A stretch of 64,000 nt of DNA from Glandiceps talaboti (taxonomy: Eukaryota > Hemichordata > Enteropneusta > Spengelidae), in the NCBI RefSeq assembly GCF_964340395.1, contig NC_135565.1, positions 17,610,709 to 17,674,708 of the forward strand, read 5' to 3'. The notes beneath the pieces are model-generated. The model made no database searches and was not told where the DNA came from. It saw only the letters and a program-made list of their open reading frames with translations. Made by a program: the position numbers and the translations under genes. Shown here in pieces: positions 52,690-63,721 of the stretch (its first letter is position 1; every line of letters starts with the position of its first letter).

Positions 52690-54003
52690 TTACTCCTCGG
52701 GGCAGAATACTTGTCTGTATGGCTCTCTTACATATGGAACTATTTGCTTTAGCAACTCTCTCAGTCTAGCTAGACTCAACCCACCTGCTGCCATCACTTC
52801 AGGTTTACAATCTGGAGATGGTGGCCATGTAATGCCTCTCCTGACAAGACAGATCCTCTCCTCACTGTCTGTCACTGTCTTCCTGACATACACATAACCA
52901 GGATCTTCCTTTGTAAACCTGAAGTGATGGTACTGTCTAATCCCCTTCAGTGGTGTCATATATCTATTTAGAAACCTATCCCATTCATACCACTGAAAAG
53001 TTGGTACTGTGTCCTGACACATATAACACTTGACACTATTAATCTTAGCACTTTTACTGACTACATTACTCAACTGACTGACTGTATCTACATCACTTCT
53101 ACGATAAAGTTGGCGTATCTTTCCAAAACATGCATCACATATACACTTAGTATGGCCTGGCTCTAGAAAATGGTAATTAATTTCATCATGCAAACCTATA
53201 CTAGTGCGATAACAGAAATAATGAACAACAGTTTTATTCTTATTCTGACCCCCACAGTTATCAGCATGACAGTGACAAACCCTTTCTCCTAAACCATGGT
53301 GATCAAAATAGTCATCTAACATACTTACTACATTATTGGCTCCATGACATTTTCTATTATCTATTCCTATTGTTTGGGACTCATCAAATAAATAATTCAT
53401 CTGTGATTTCAAACCATCATTACATATTCCAAAGCAATTAACACGTAGTGGATTCAAAAAATAAAGCTGACTGACCTGTCTAGACTGATGAGGTAACATA
53501 AAACTCTGGGCAAAATCAAAAGTGTAGTGGACAGAAAATAAATCTTGTGAACATGGACTTACAGGTGACAAAACCTCTCTATCACTTAACTCATCTTGTG
53601 CATTTTTTATACAAATATTCAAAAATTCTCTCTCTTTCTGGGCCTTCAAAATATGCTCAGAAAAAGCTAAACTTGCTCCTAATTTATCATCTTCAGTAAC
53701 AGCAAACCTAATACTATTTCTATATTGTTCACACTTCGCGCATACATCAGTACATGGTTCCATCTTCTGTATATTGGGGACACATGATTGCCAAATGTTC
53801 CTGAATAAAGTCTCACCAACACATTCTCTAATAGGTTCACAGTCTCTACACGCTTCAACATACTTGTTGTACACATCCATCTTAGACTCGCTTGAAGGTA
53901 AGTATACAGGGGCCCTCCCATCCCTTCCACGTGGTGCTGCTGGCATTGGTAAACCATTTTCTTCACCATATCTGATTAAAAACTGAACTACATCTTGTAT
54001 TAC
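52690..54003 (-). CDS. Transposase gene exon 3, DDE/RNase H-like catalytic region (DUF7869-type)
   Basis: A 1,314-nt terminal exon (437 codons plus TAA). The acceptor is TTCCAG at 54004-54005, in phase 0 with exon 2, so the coding start is upstream of the first internal ATG at 53946. Numbering from that Met: a conserved GRDGRAPVYLPSS is at 7-19; a Cys cluster CTDVCAKC is at 65-72; FDFAQ (D144) and YFLNPLRVNCFGICN follow; HADNCGGQNKN (D229) and FLEPGHTK (E262, then D271) come next. The spacing and the D-x-C-G-G-Q-N motif suggest an RNase H-fold transposase with D144, D229 and E262 or D271 as candidate catalytic acids. Its role would be to cut and join the element at its TIRs. I associate these motifs with DUF7869 proteins of marine invertebrates; that assignment is from memory. 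Confidence 0.8.
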   Translation of the reverse strand, partial: VIQDVVQFLIRYGEENGLPMPAAPRGRDGRAPVYLPSSESKMDVYNKYVEACRDCEPIRECVGETLFRNIWQSCVPNIQKMEPCTDVCAKCEQYRNSIRFAVTEDDKLGASLAFSEHILKAQKEREFLNICIKNAQDELSDREVLSPVSPCSQDLFSVHYTFDFAQSFMLPHQSRQVSQLYFLNPLRVNCFGICNDGLKSQMNYLFDESQTIGIDNRKCHGANNVVSMLDDYFDHHGLGERVCHCHADNCGGQNKNKTVVHYFCYRTSIGLHDEINYHFLEPGHTKCICDACFGKIRQLYRRSDVDTVSQLSNVVSKSAKINSVKCYMCQDTVPTFQWYEWDRFLNRYMTPLKGIRQYHHFRFTKEDPGYVYVRKTVTDSEERICLVRRGITWPPSPDCKPEVMAAGGLSLARLRELLKQIVPYVREPYRQVFCPEE

Positions 54004-54376
54004 CTGGAATACTCAGAAGAATAAATACAATATATTAGTATTTCAGAGTGAGAATTAAAGAACAGGATAAAAAAACAATGACACACTCACCAATGGTACG
54101 GTGCACATAGTACATGGTCACCTTTTGAAGTTAATGCTTTCAAATATATTGTTTCGACACTTAGATTTTACCTACAACTTTACCAAACCAATACGTTGAA
54201 ACTAAATACTGTATTTTCAAATAACAGCTTGCACACACCCCCTTGTGTTCTTTCCATAAAGGTATGGGAAAGTCAAAACATTGTTATATTTTGCCTGTGA
54301 GGAAAACAACAATCTAAAAAGTTTATGCACCCCTATGGTTATACATTAGTTATATTTTTGAGATATATATATATAT

Positions 54377-54408
<32 letters not shown>

Positions 54409-54672
54409 TATATAGTTTTGCAATAGCCAAATGATTGTATCAGATTGACCTTTACACATACGGTATGTCATGTTATAAAATACAATTTCAGGTTTACTGA
54501 AATTTCCCTCTCAACGTGAACAAAATGACACATCAAAACAACCAGGGGAGATGGTTAGTTTTACACGATGACAAAACTTATTAAGTATACTTTAATATTA
54601 GAAATGGGATGGCTTTACCTAGAAACAAGTGTTATATATAGATAAACTCAGCAATACTAACTAATGACTTAC
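54004..54672 (-). other. Intron 2 of the transposase gene, with (TA)n
   Basis: About 670 bp, GTAAGT donor and TTCCAG acceptor. It contains an interrupted (TA)n run at about 54362-54414. Confidence 0.65.
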
Positions 54673-54779
54673 CTCAAATGAATATGCATTAACTGGTCTC
54701 TTGCCTTTCAGACCATGATTTCTTGGGACAACACCATACATCTTGTAATGACTCTTTATATTCTTAAATCTTTTTTCTC
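54673..54779 (-). CDS. Transposase gene exon 2
   Basis: A 107-nt internal exon. The acceptor is CTAATAG just upstream of 54779 and the donor is GTAAGT at 54672-54667. With the one base carried over from exon 1 it encodes 36 residues, including KNIKSHYKMYGVVPRNHG and ending VNAYSFE in phase 0. The motif of basic residues, HY, GxVPRxHG and N-A-x-SFE is, as I recall, conserved in this transposase-like family just before the catalytic domain. It was recognised from the translated splice-bounded segment, because it is too short to stand out as an open frame. Confidence 0.78.
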
Positions 54780-55679
54780 CTATTAGCAATGAAGAAAAGA
54801 GTAACTAATGTCACAATATATCTTAAAATACTGATACTTATTACTATTATTAGTAATAAGTTTAATACAGAGGTTTAACGAATATCAAAGACTAGTTGTA
54901 ATGACCTTAACAAAAAACAATTTTGACAAAATCGACAAAATCATGGCAATTGTATACAAGTGATAGGACTAGGTGAATGACTCAAACTACATAAGTAATT
55001 ATACAATTGTATAAATTCGATTTGTAGTGAATTACCAATACAATAGCAATAGCTTGAATGGCACTGTATAAGTTATAACGTTACATCATATTGTTTCAAC
55101 ACAATCAAATCAAACTTCCAGTAAGCAAACTGTAGATACAAATTGTTTCAGGTACGTGTTGACGCTGTATGGGTAGTAGTAAGTTATTTACACAATTTGA
55201 CCGATGGCATATTTTGTACTCATCGATTACATTCGATTACCAAGAACAGGTTTACAAATGTATTCACTGAAAAACGTAACCATCCCATTTCTGCCATCAA
55301 TAATGATTTTCCCTCCCCTGTACATAAACCGTTCAGTTTACAACATCCAGCATGAAAGTACCACCATGATCCCAGTTTGATACCAGTACCGCTAAAATAA
55401 AGTCGAGGTCACCTCGCCGACCGGGCGTTCATTACAACTGACACAAATAAATATCGACTCCAGCGTCGTCATTTCCCCCTCTTCTATGCTCCGGGCTTAT
55501 TTGACATCGATGTTTAAGGTATGAACATCTATTATTACTACTTCAGGCCATAGACCCTCCACCAGGCTTTCAGACTTTCATTTAAAACTGAAATTGGTGA
55601 ATTTTAAAAGCAGCGACGACATGTCGACATAGGGAAAATCAACAATTAATAAAAGTACGAAACATAAATACCCACCTAC
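54780..55679 (-). other. Intron 1 of the transposase gene
   Basis: About 900 bp, GTAGGT donor and TAATAG acceptor, AT-rich. No coding sequence is seen inside. Confidence 0.65.
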
Positions 55680-56236
55680 TATGAATGTAACGCCACGCTT
55701 TTTCACAGACAGATTGTCCAACAAAGGTGTAGTTGAAGTATTGTCGCTCCCTCTTGCCTCCACGAATTATCACCTAAGACTTCACTCTGTTCTAATTTTG
55801 ATAATATAAGTACATCTAACTGGTCCCTTGGAAACTCTGCTACGTTTAAACGGTATTCCCATACTCGGTCGACACTCAAACTGGTAAAACACTCATTCTT
55901 ACATCCACATCCGTCTTTCATCGCTAACTCTACTGCACTCTTGGCTAAATCATCCCGGGGCCCTTCGTCTGCTGATAAGTCGTCTGATATTGAAAATAAT
56001 CTTGCTATTTCTTCTGGGTTGAGTTGGTGGTCTTCGTCTTCGGAATTACCTTCTGCTTCGGCTGAATCGCGTTGGACAGTAATATTACTAGTAGTGGTAT
56101 TTTCATCTTGGGAAATCTGCGAATTGGATGTCGATTGCGGTGGGCTAAAGGTTTCGGCGATGTCATCCTGACGATTTTCAAGTAACGCGCGTAGTTCCGG
56201 GTCTATTTCACGACAAATTGGGATTTCTAAGGACAT
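55680..56236 (-). pseudogene. Transposase gene exon 1 (frameshifted)
   Basis: First coding exon of the transposon gene. The start ATG at 56236 has A at -3. Residues 1-100 are polar and acidic (for example SEDEDH near 65-70). A Cys-rich CGCKNEC follows (C110, C112, C116), probably metal-binding. The start frame is open to a stop near 55700, but the family-like peptide (RERQYFNYTF, VCEKAWRYIH) lies in the next frame. That frame has a stop (TAG) at 55774-55776, so the shift lies between about 55745 and 55773. The exon is 557 nt; removing one base leaves 185 codons plus one base, the phase needed for exon 2. The donor is A|GTAGGT after 55680. The shift could be a real inactivating indel or an assembly error. 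Confidence 0.75.
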
Positions 56237-56593
56237 TGTAGTAGGTTAATATAATAAGAGTTGTGAAAAGGTTTGCTAACGCTTTGAAATGTTGAGTTTG
56301 ATTTCGGAAGTTAGTGGTCACGTGTGAGATCTGGCGGGAATGTGCAGCACGGAACTTCGTTTGGAGTCGGAAAAATATCGTAGAAATGCTAAAACCTTTA
56401 TCAATTTAATTATTTTTATTCATTTTCATCGAAAATGAGCAACATTTTTTCGAAAAGAAAGAAATATTAACCCAAAACGATCAAACATCAAGCCGAGAGT
56501 CCTCAAGGTCATTCGCACTTTCGAACTCAGTGGTAACGAAAAGTGATACAATGTTTGAACGCGTCTAACTTTTAACTTAAAATGTAGCAAAAA
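56237..56593 (-). promoter_or_regulatory. Upstream region of the transposase gene
   Basis: The 357 bp between the right TIR and the start codon. It has an E-box CACGTG at 56319-56324 and a GGCGGGA-type motif beside it. No clear TATA box at a useful distance. The promoter role is inferred from position. Confidence 0.35.
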
Positions 56594-56627
56594 TCGACAT
56601 AAGGGCCCTTTCTGCCTGCGACGGCCC
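56594..56627 (-). repeat. Right terminal inverted repeat of the transposon
   Basis: 34 bp, perfect match in inverse orientation to 51463-51496. It is followed at once by about 22 bp of (AT)n, the other half of the TA microsatellite into which the element went. Confidence 0.95.
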
Positions 56628-56649
56628 ATATATATATATATATATATAC
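56628..56649. repeat. (TA)n, right side of the transposon insertion
   Basis: About 11 AT dinucleotides next to the right TIR. Confidence 0.9.
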
Positions 56650-56744
56650 ACCAACTTATTGTTGTACTACTTAAAAATAAAGCAAATTTCTACAATACAT
56701 AAAATCATTGGTATTTTAAGAATTTTCTATAAACTGTTGCTTGT

Positions 56745-56786
56745 CTGATTGAAAATAAATAATACCTGATTGAAAATAAATAATAC
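56745..56786. repeat. 21-bp direct tandem duplication
   Basis: CTGATTGAAAATAAATAATA plus C, present twice without change. Confidence 0.93.
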
Positions 56787-57487
56787 CTAGTGCAACTAGT
56801 ACAAATTTAAAGGGGAGGGCTACAATTCAAATCAGAAAATATGTAACGTAGTGACCCCCGTCTTATTATCTATATAACCAGATCAAAATTTATCATTATT
56901 TGAAATTCAATGCAGTTACCCTTAAATTACAATTTTCAAGACACAGCATTCACTATATCACAAAATCACATAAATCTTCACCGCAACCCTGCAACACTCA
57001 TGCATCCTGGACGTTTACATCATTCAACTGCCATGGCAACCTGCGATGACCATCTCGCTATGAATTACCAAAAATACATTCAATCAATTTTTCTTCTCAT
57101 TTTCACTGGTACAATTTAAATCCGTCGATTTGGATGAGATTATATGGACTTACAAAACAGATTTGGGTCTTTGATAACTCTAATTGACATTATACGATAG
57201 AATCTATACACCTTGATATTAATATGATATAATCTATACACTATTTCGTACGTCCGTGGTTGCTATACAGTACTGCGTTGATTATGTTTGATATCAATGT
57301 CAAATGTGATCGTATCGGTCAACGACATTCGCATTTTGCTTAGGGCTAATATATAAGGGGATTTAAAATCCTTGAATTTCGCGCAATTGCCAAGCTTGCA
57401 ACAAAAACAGAAGTTAAACTGGATTCACATTCATCGTTCTGTGACAGTCTTAGCAGTTATCTGACGTTGCATTACGGAAATAATCGG

Positions 57488-57758
57488 ACATGCATATGTA
57501 TTAGATGAACAATAAATATTCATGACTCCTACGGTTTTATTACCTTCAGTTAAATAATCATCATTATTCAGTGTGTATCTAATACATATGCACATTTGCT
57601 AACTCCCATGAGGCAACACTGGACCTCTGTTACGACAATGAATGTGAAGCCTTCAGTGAAGGTACTTTTAATTTGGCGTGATGTGATATCATAAAATAAC
57701 TCTCCCAAACCCATTTTATTTACAAAAATGCTTCATTTCCTGGAGTGGTGTTTCCCTT
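57488..57758 (-). mobile_element. Dispersed repeat family B, copy 3
   Basis: Reverse orientation: contains GTATTAGATGAACAAT, CCATGAGGCAACACTGGAC, GATATCATAAAATAACTCTC, CCCAAACCCATTTTATTTAC and GGAGTGGTGTTTCCCTTTAA. It is colinear with copy 1. ATGCATATGTATTAGAT and ATCTAATACATATGCA form an internal inverted pair. Confidence 0.7.
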
Positions 57759-59901
57759 TAAGTCATTTTAAATTGTATATACGAACCACATGTTAGAGTG
57801 ATATTAATGTCCATGGCTTTCATAAAACTAGCATGTATACATATTAATATCGTCTGAATGGTTTTCCTTTGAAAACTAATATTGCCAATAAAGATATTGA
57901 AATTGGACAGATAATGGTAAAGATTATGGCTAACATACAATGACGAAGTATTCTTTATCGATATCAAAATCAAGCTTGTCACACGATTAATTTTATTTGT
58001 TAGATTAACGTCAGTTATGTGAAAGACATTAAATACAATATCTTAGATCTAAGTCTCATAAATGGCGACAATCTGATTTTAGGGCTAAATTTCACCCAAA
58101 TTGGAAATACCTACGATCTTGAAGTGGTGATAACAAGGAAACAATATTATTAAAAGTTGTTTGGAGACTGATTTGTCACAACAGCTGACAGCGATACAAC
58201 GTAAATAATCGAATTGCCGATGTATTAGTTGGTCAAATCATTACTCCAATGTGGTTCTGGTTATTCTCATTATAAATGGACATTGCAATGCAGTAGAGGA
58301 AGTACGTTAAACACAACATTAAGAGTAATGGCCCAACAATGTCGTAAATTACAGGCCGTTTTACGGCAACGTCCGAAACGTACCGCCCAGAGGGTTTTTC
58401 ATCGCTTAAGCAATACGTGTAATATGTGCTGTGGCTTACGAGAATGTGGCAGAGCAACGTGCATGTATCAACTTTACAATGTATGATGAAACACCATGTG
58501 AAAGAAAATATACAACAACAAAACCAATCCAATCGACTAGGTGATTGCTATATATGTAGAAATAAGAAGAGTTGAAGTAACCTAATTGTTTGAGTATTTC
58601 CTTGTGTACAATACGACTCACACAGTTTCACTTTCAAACTGGAAACCATATAGCTTAATGTAGATATAAACTGGCGGGTTTTCAACGCTTAATTAGTACA
58701 GAAAGATGGGGTTTATGGCTTGAAGTCGAGACCTATGACTCCTGACAGACATGTAATTAACCCACATGAAGGAAATAGAACTCGACAGACTACAGACTAG
58801 CAAATTAACAACTAAATGTAGACTTGAAGGGGTTACAGTGCAACCAAGATCGTCACATATATCAGCATTTGGGGGTTTTCACCTGTGGCGCTTAAAAACA
58901 CAAAGTGAACCATTGCGTCGTTGTTTTCATTCGGTTCCTCAGATTTTCCTGTCTGCATTTGCCATGGATTATGTTCTAAAACATCTCTAAAGCCTAGCGT
59001 CACGAATAACTTTAACGTCTGCGCATTATTTTGAGTCCATGTGTTTGAATTAGTATGTGCCTTGAACATAAATTCGTTAAGCTTTTGCTGTGTTTATTTT
59101 CGCTACTGATGAAAACGAAAACCCATTCTCAGTTATAATCAAACAAAACATCAAAAAACACGATGGTAAAAATCCCAAATTTCATTCACTTTTTCAAAAG
59201 GAGAGATTTTAAGTTAGATAACTTTGATTTTTCAAGTCTCCAAGGCACATTCTAGAGGAGGTAGGTTAGTAGTGCTTGACGACCCGGTTTCAATATATAT
59301 GAATGTAAGATAAGTACATTCAACATGTACTGTACTGCGGCGTTCACTTGAGATAATCAGACTTTTGTTGTTGTCATGGTTACCATGTATTTAGAATAAG
59401 CTTCACATTTGTACGAAAACTATGTGTTTAGTAATAGTTTGAATTGTTCAAATTAAGTATCTCCTTCGCTGGATTGTTTTAGCTACCCTTTTTGGCGTGT
59501 AAGTGCTAACATATCATTTCCTGCTTCAAAAATACATGTACAGTTTGAATAGTAGCAATAACCTTTCTTTGATTGCTTTGCTCCTTTTCACTTGATACAG
59601 TATCCATAATATTAGTACAAAATTTTGGACATGTTTACCAAATTTAGAAATTGATACACTACCTAATTTGAATGTGAAATTCATAACAAAGTTATAATTC
59701 ATCAAAAAAGATTTTCTGTTCGATTTTGTCAGGAATCTTATTAAATATTTGGCGGGAATATTCTAATGTTTACCAGACAGTTAGGTAGATACAGCTTTCC
59801 GTAAAGCGATGTTTTTACTCATATCAACCAGCTTTATTTGCGCCTCGTGTATGAGTTCACACTCACGTCCGCAATTACTAATTCAAAGTAGTTATTTTTA
59901 G
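57759..59901. other. No gene seen
   Basis: An 85-codon plus frame at 58229-58486, rich in Cys and Arg, has no recognised family and is overlapped by opposite-strand frames. Confidence 0.4.
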
Positions 59902-59952
59902 AATGAATGAATGAATGAATGAATGAATGAATGAATGAATGAATGAATGAAT
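59902..59952. repeat. (GAAT)n microsatellite
   Basis: About 12 units. Confidence 0.95.
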
Positions 59953-60994
59953 TCAAACTTTATCAGTTAGTAATTAGCTATTTAAATTTAAGGTGAATCA
60001 GTGTAAATCAAACAATACACACACGGTGTTGATGCGGATAAGTAGGAGAGTCTGAAGCATTGAATTACAATGTGATGTCGTGGTTAATGTTCATTCTCTC
60101 TACACTGATAAATTCTCCTAATCGCAACATGGTTTTTGAGGCCAGAAATAGAACAAGCAGAGCAAAAAAAAACATGCGACATTACAATTACTAGTTCCTA
60201 CTATCTTCGCCCACAAAAAAAAACGTACAAGTGGGAAAAACGCAATTAACGAAATTGCATATAGAAAAAGAATGAAAGAGAAGACCAGCGTGTATGTGTA
60301 AGTGAAGATAGTATTTACGTGCTCTATCGACTCAGTGTTCTCCTAATTGAAATATATTCTAAGCGATTAGGTCGCTAACGAACGTGAAGGGGTTGAATTG
60401 GGTCTATCAATTTAGACAGGCTTTTTTAGCCGTAAATCAAGCCGTGAAATTCCATATTACGTTTTCTTTGTGTTCTTTTATAATTCTATTTTGAAGACAG
60501 TAATAGCAGCGATGCTTATGTCCAAAGAAGCGGTAATAATCAACATTGCTTGGTTCTTTTTATCACATTCCCTTGGTCGAAGTTGATACAATTTCCCTCA
60601 ACGGTTTTTCCATTAGGAAGATCTTTAATCACTTGCATTGTAAACCGCCAGCTTCGTACTCCGTTGTTTGCCTGAAGCGTTGAACATGTTTTCAAACCAC
60701 GTAACAATTGCGTATTTGAAGACAAGATAAGTGTTAAAGACGGTTACTACATCACATAAGTCAATGAACTCATAAAGAAACTCGGAAGAAGCACTCCAAA
60801 ACTTCAACTGAGCATGACAGAATAATCCTTAAAAGTGTGAAATAAAACAATTTATGTATATTTAACAAATGTCTAATTACATTATTTTGACGAAATCCAA
60901 GTCATTTTTTGTCAAAACGCGACTAAATTTTGAACAAAATCAGAATATTAAGCCGTATCATTGACTCAATGTAAAAAATGGTTTAAGCTTATGA
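59953..60994. other. No gene seen
   Basis: Unique AT-rich sequence with frames of about 60 codons only. Confidence 0.4.
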
Positions 60995-61560
60995 TAATTT
61001 ATTATGCAAATGACTCATTAAAATTTAAAACTACATTGGCAATCTATATCAAACTCGTGTGTTTTATTATCATCAATGCATATACCAAATTACATGGGAT
61101 TTGAAATGTGCATTTTAAGATATAGCCTAATTAATACCAAACCATAGATTATACAAATGACTGAATGCAAGCAAAAACTATAGCAAACACTTGCATCTTA
61201 TTATCATCAATTGATGTACCAAATTATATGAAAAAAAAATGAAACATTAAAAACTAAGAACTCCATTAACAACCTGTAGAGGATATATGTACTTTGTTAT
61301 GGTTGATGTATGTACCAATTTATTTAAGATGTGACCTAAATACTGGAAATCACTAATTATGCAAATTACTTAGTGTTAAAAGCTACATTAACAAGTTTTA
61401 TAGGACACTTGTTCTCTATCATCATCAATGTATCTTTAAAAATTACATGAAATTTAAAGAATGCACTGTTAAGGTATGTTAAGGTACCGAAAAATACTAT
61501 TTATGCAAATTAAATCATTAATATTCATAGGATTATTCATAGGATGTTTACCAAATTTTA
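60995..61560 (+). repeat. Octamer-bearing degenerate tandem repeat, segment 2
   Basis: Units of about 170 bp: TTATGCAAATGACTCATTAA, ACTACATT..CAA, TTATCATCATCAATG, ACCAAATTACATG and AAGATGT-like phrases in the same order three to four times. ATGCAAAT is the POU octamer. Confidence 0.6.
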
Positions 61561-61641
61561 ATACGCTAATGAATATGTTCACCGAATCTAGTTTGAATTG
61601 AGCATGCCGGGTTTTGAGAAAACAATGACACAGACAGATAT

Positions 61642-61768
<127 letters not shown>

Positions 61769-62149
61769 CTATTAAAATATATCCTTCCCTAAAGGAAAGT
61801 AAAAAAACACAACCCACGCGCAGTTGTTTACCGGTACAGTATAATGTTACCATTGTGTACGCCATACTTAATGTTCAGCTGCACAAACATCTTAGTTTGT
61901 AAAATGAATATTAACTTGGTAACCATGTGAGTAGGTGACAGCAAGTAAAGACATGTTCAATAGAAGTCACTACGGCAATACCCTCATTTGTTACAAAGAT
62001 AACGTTTTCTCAAAGGGATTATGGATAGTTCGTCTTTGTTAATTGAAATACCCTATTATTGTGACAACAGTATGTGGACACATTTGAATAACGACCTTCT
62101 CAAATACACTGGGCTTTTGTGTACTCTTTTCATGTACAGCATGGATTTC
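61769..62149. other. No gene seen
   Basis: Nothing recognised. Confidence 0.4.
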
Positions 62150-62600
62150 TAACGATGACGTCATATGTAATGATGACGTCATTATAACTAAGAATAGCAT
62201 GGCGAAATATCATTGATAACGTATTTTTTTACATTATTTGGAACGTATATTTTTAATAATGACGTCATTTGAAACAATAATGATGTGATTTGTAAAAGTA
62301 ACTTCTTGATGTAGTTTTTATGACGTAATTTTGATGACGTTATTTAATGATGATTATAATAACGATTTTTATCAGTAGTTGACTAGAATTTCAATAATGG
62401 CATAATTCATGATAGTGAAGTCATCTGAAATTTGTAGTGATGGTGTCATATGTAGCCGTATTTTGAATTGACTTAAAACATGACACAATTTGTAGTACCA
62501 ATGTCATACATACACAACCTTACACATTGAATCCGTTGATCACGTCATTTTGGCAAAACCAATTACGTCATTGTACAATATAAATGACGCTATAAAGCTT
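62150..62600. repeat. Degenerate TGACGTCA-rich repeat
   Basis: Perfect CRE palindromes TGACGTCA at 62156, 62174 and 62260, plus TGACGTAA at 62321, TGACGTTA at 62335 and many one-base variants such as TGATGTGA and AATGTCAT. It reads as a decayed short tandem repeat. Confidence 0.65.
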
Positions 62601-63595
62601 ACTACACGGACCCAGTATATGTAACTTTAGTGTTCACCTGTATTCGATATTGGGTTTGATCGTTGAAATCTCCACCAAACCATACTGCAAACACTTCAAT
62701 CCATGTGATAGGTTGGATTAAATATCTAGTTATCATTGATGTTACTGTGTGCACCGAATTGATAGCCGTATGTAAACAATTATGAATCAAGTATAGACAC
62801 GAGTTATTCTTCGTCGACAATTTTCAATTTGTGGGATTTTGATAATGTTTGCTCTCTAGGCGATCTTACATGCTTCAGTAAGTGCATGTACAATACACAG
62901 GAGATATGAAGTTGACTTGATGTTCCAGTCATGGACAGGATGTTTTTGACACAGTGATAGACACAATTCAAATCTAGACTAACAATAACAGAGACACAAC
63001 ACAAACACAGCAGGATCCTTTGCCCAATTACATTGAACAGTGATAAAGCATTGCTATTGTTTAACAGTGCACTATAAACAGGCTTCTGTTGAGAAAAATT
63101 AAACATGGACTTGATTATTTTAATGGCTTACTTTCCAACTGATAATCAACATGGTAACTTGACTACATCTACACCCCCACTGTGCGCAGTACCTCTATAA
63201 TTTATTTTGCATTTGAAGTTATTCATGTGTGTAAAAAACATCGTGTCTCAGGAGTAAAACACCAAGACAACTTCATTTCTCCTGTAAATACATCGAATAT
63301 AAGAACAAATATTGATTAACTGCTATTACAGAAATGACTTCATTATCGTTTCCCTATGTCATTCTAGTATTGATTCAGATGCTAAATCTTTCCCATTTGT
63401 TAAAATGGTTGCTTAGGTAATCCAGGTGTACAAATATCTCTGTCTCTATTTTGGGGGTTTCTTAAAATAGACCAAATAAATACTTTAAAGAGATGAGGTG
63501 ATTAGGCATTTACCGTTTCACTTTGCGAGTATCGAATCCAATTAGTTCTTTTAAAACAAAATACGAAATACTTATATTGTGTCATCTACAACATT
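62601..63595. other. No gene seen
   Basis: Minus frames of 72 and 100 codons overlap without motifs. Confidence 0.4.
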
Positions 63596-63721
63596 GCATC
63601 CATCTGTGAACAATCCATCTATCCATCTATGGCGCCATCCATCCATCCATCTACCCATCCATCCACCCTCCCACCCGTCCTTCCGTCCATCCATCCATCA
63701 ATCCATCCATCCGTCTATCTG
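63596..63721. repeat. (CATC)n microsatellite, interrupted
   Basis: CATC units with CGTC, ACCC and TATC variants. The open frame across it is read-through of the repeat. Confidence 0.93.

Larger units (their letters stand above)
51463..56627 (-). mobile_element. DNA transposon, 34-bp TIRs, encoding a DDE-like transposase
   Basis: A 5,165-bp cut-and-paste type element. Both ends begin GGGCCGTCGCAGGCAGAAAG and continue identically for 34 bp (51463-51496, and reversed at 56594-56627); similarity then drops. It is flanked on both sides by (TA)n, so the target duplication is ambiguous: AT/TA, TATA or longer even lengths all fit. It contains one minus-strand gene in three exons (start 56236, stop 52690), about 360 bp of upstream sequence, and about 1.2 kb downstream of the stop. 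Identical TIRs suggest a fairly recent insertion, while a 1-nt frameshift in exon 1 suggests this copy no longer makes full-length protein. The TIRs and frames are seen directly; transposase function is inferred from motifs; the superfamily is not assigned. Confidence 0.9.

Noticed and set aside
55941-56171. A 76-codon plus-strand frame inside the transposon
   Set aside because: It is the shadow of exon 1 on the opposite strand.
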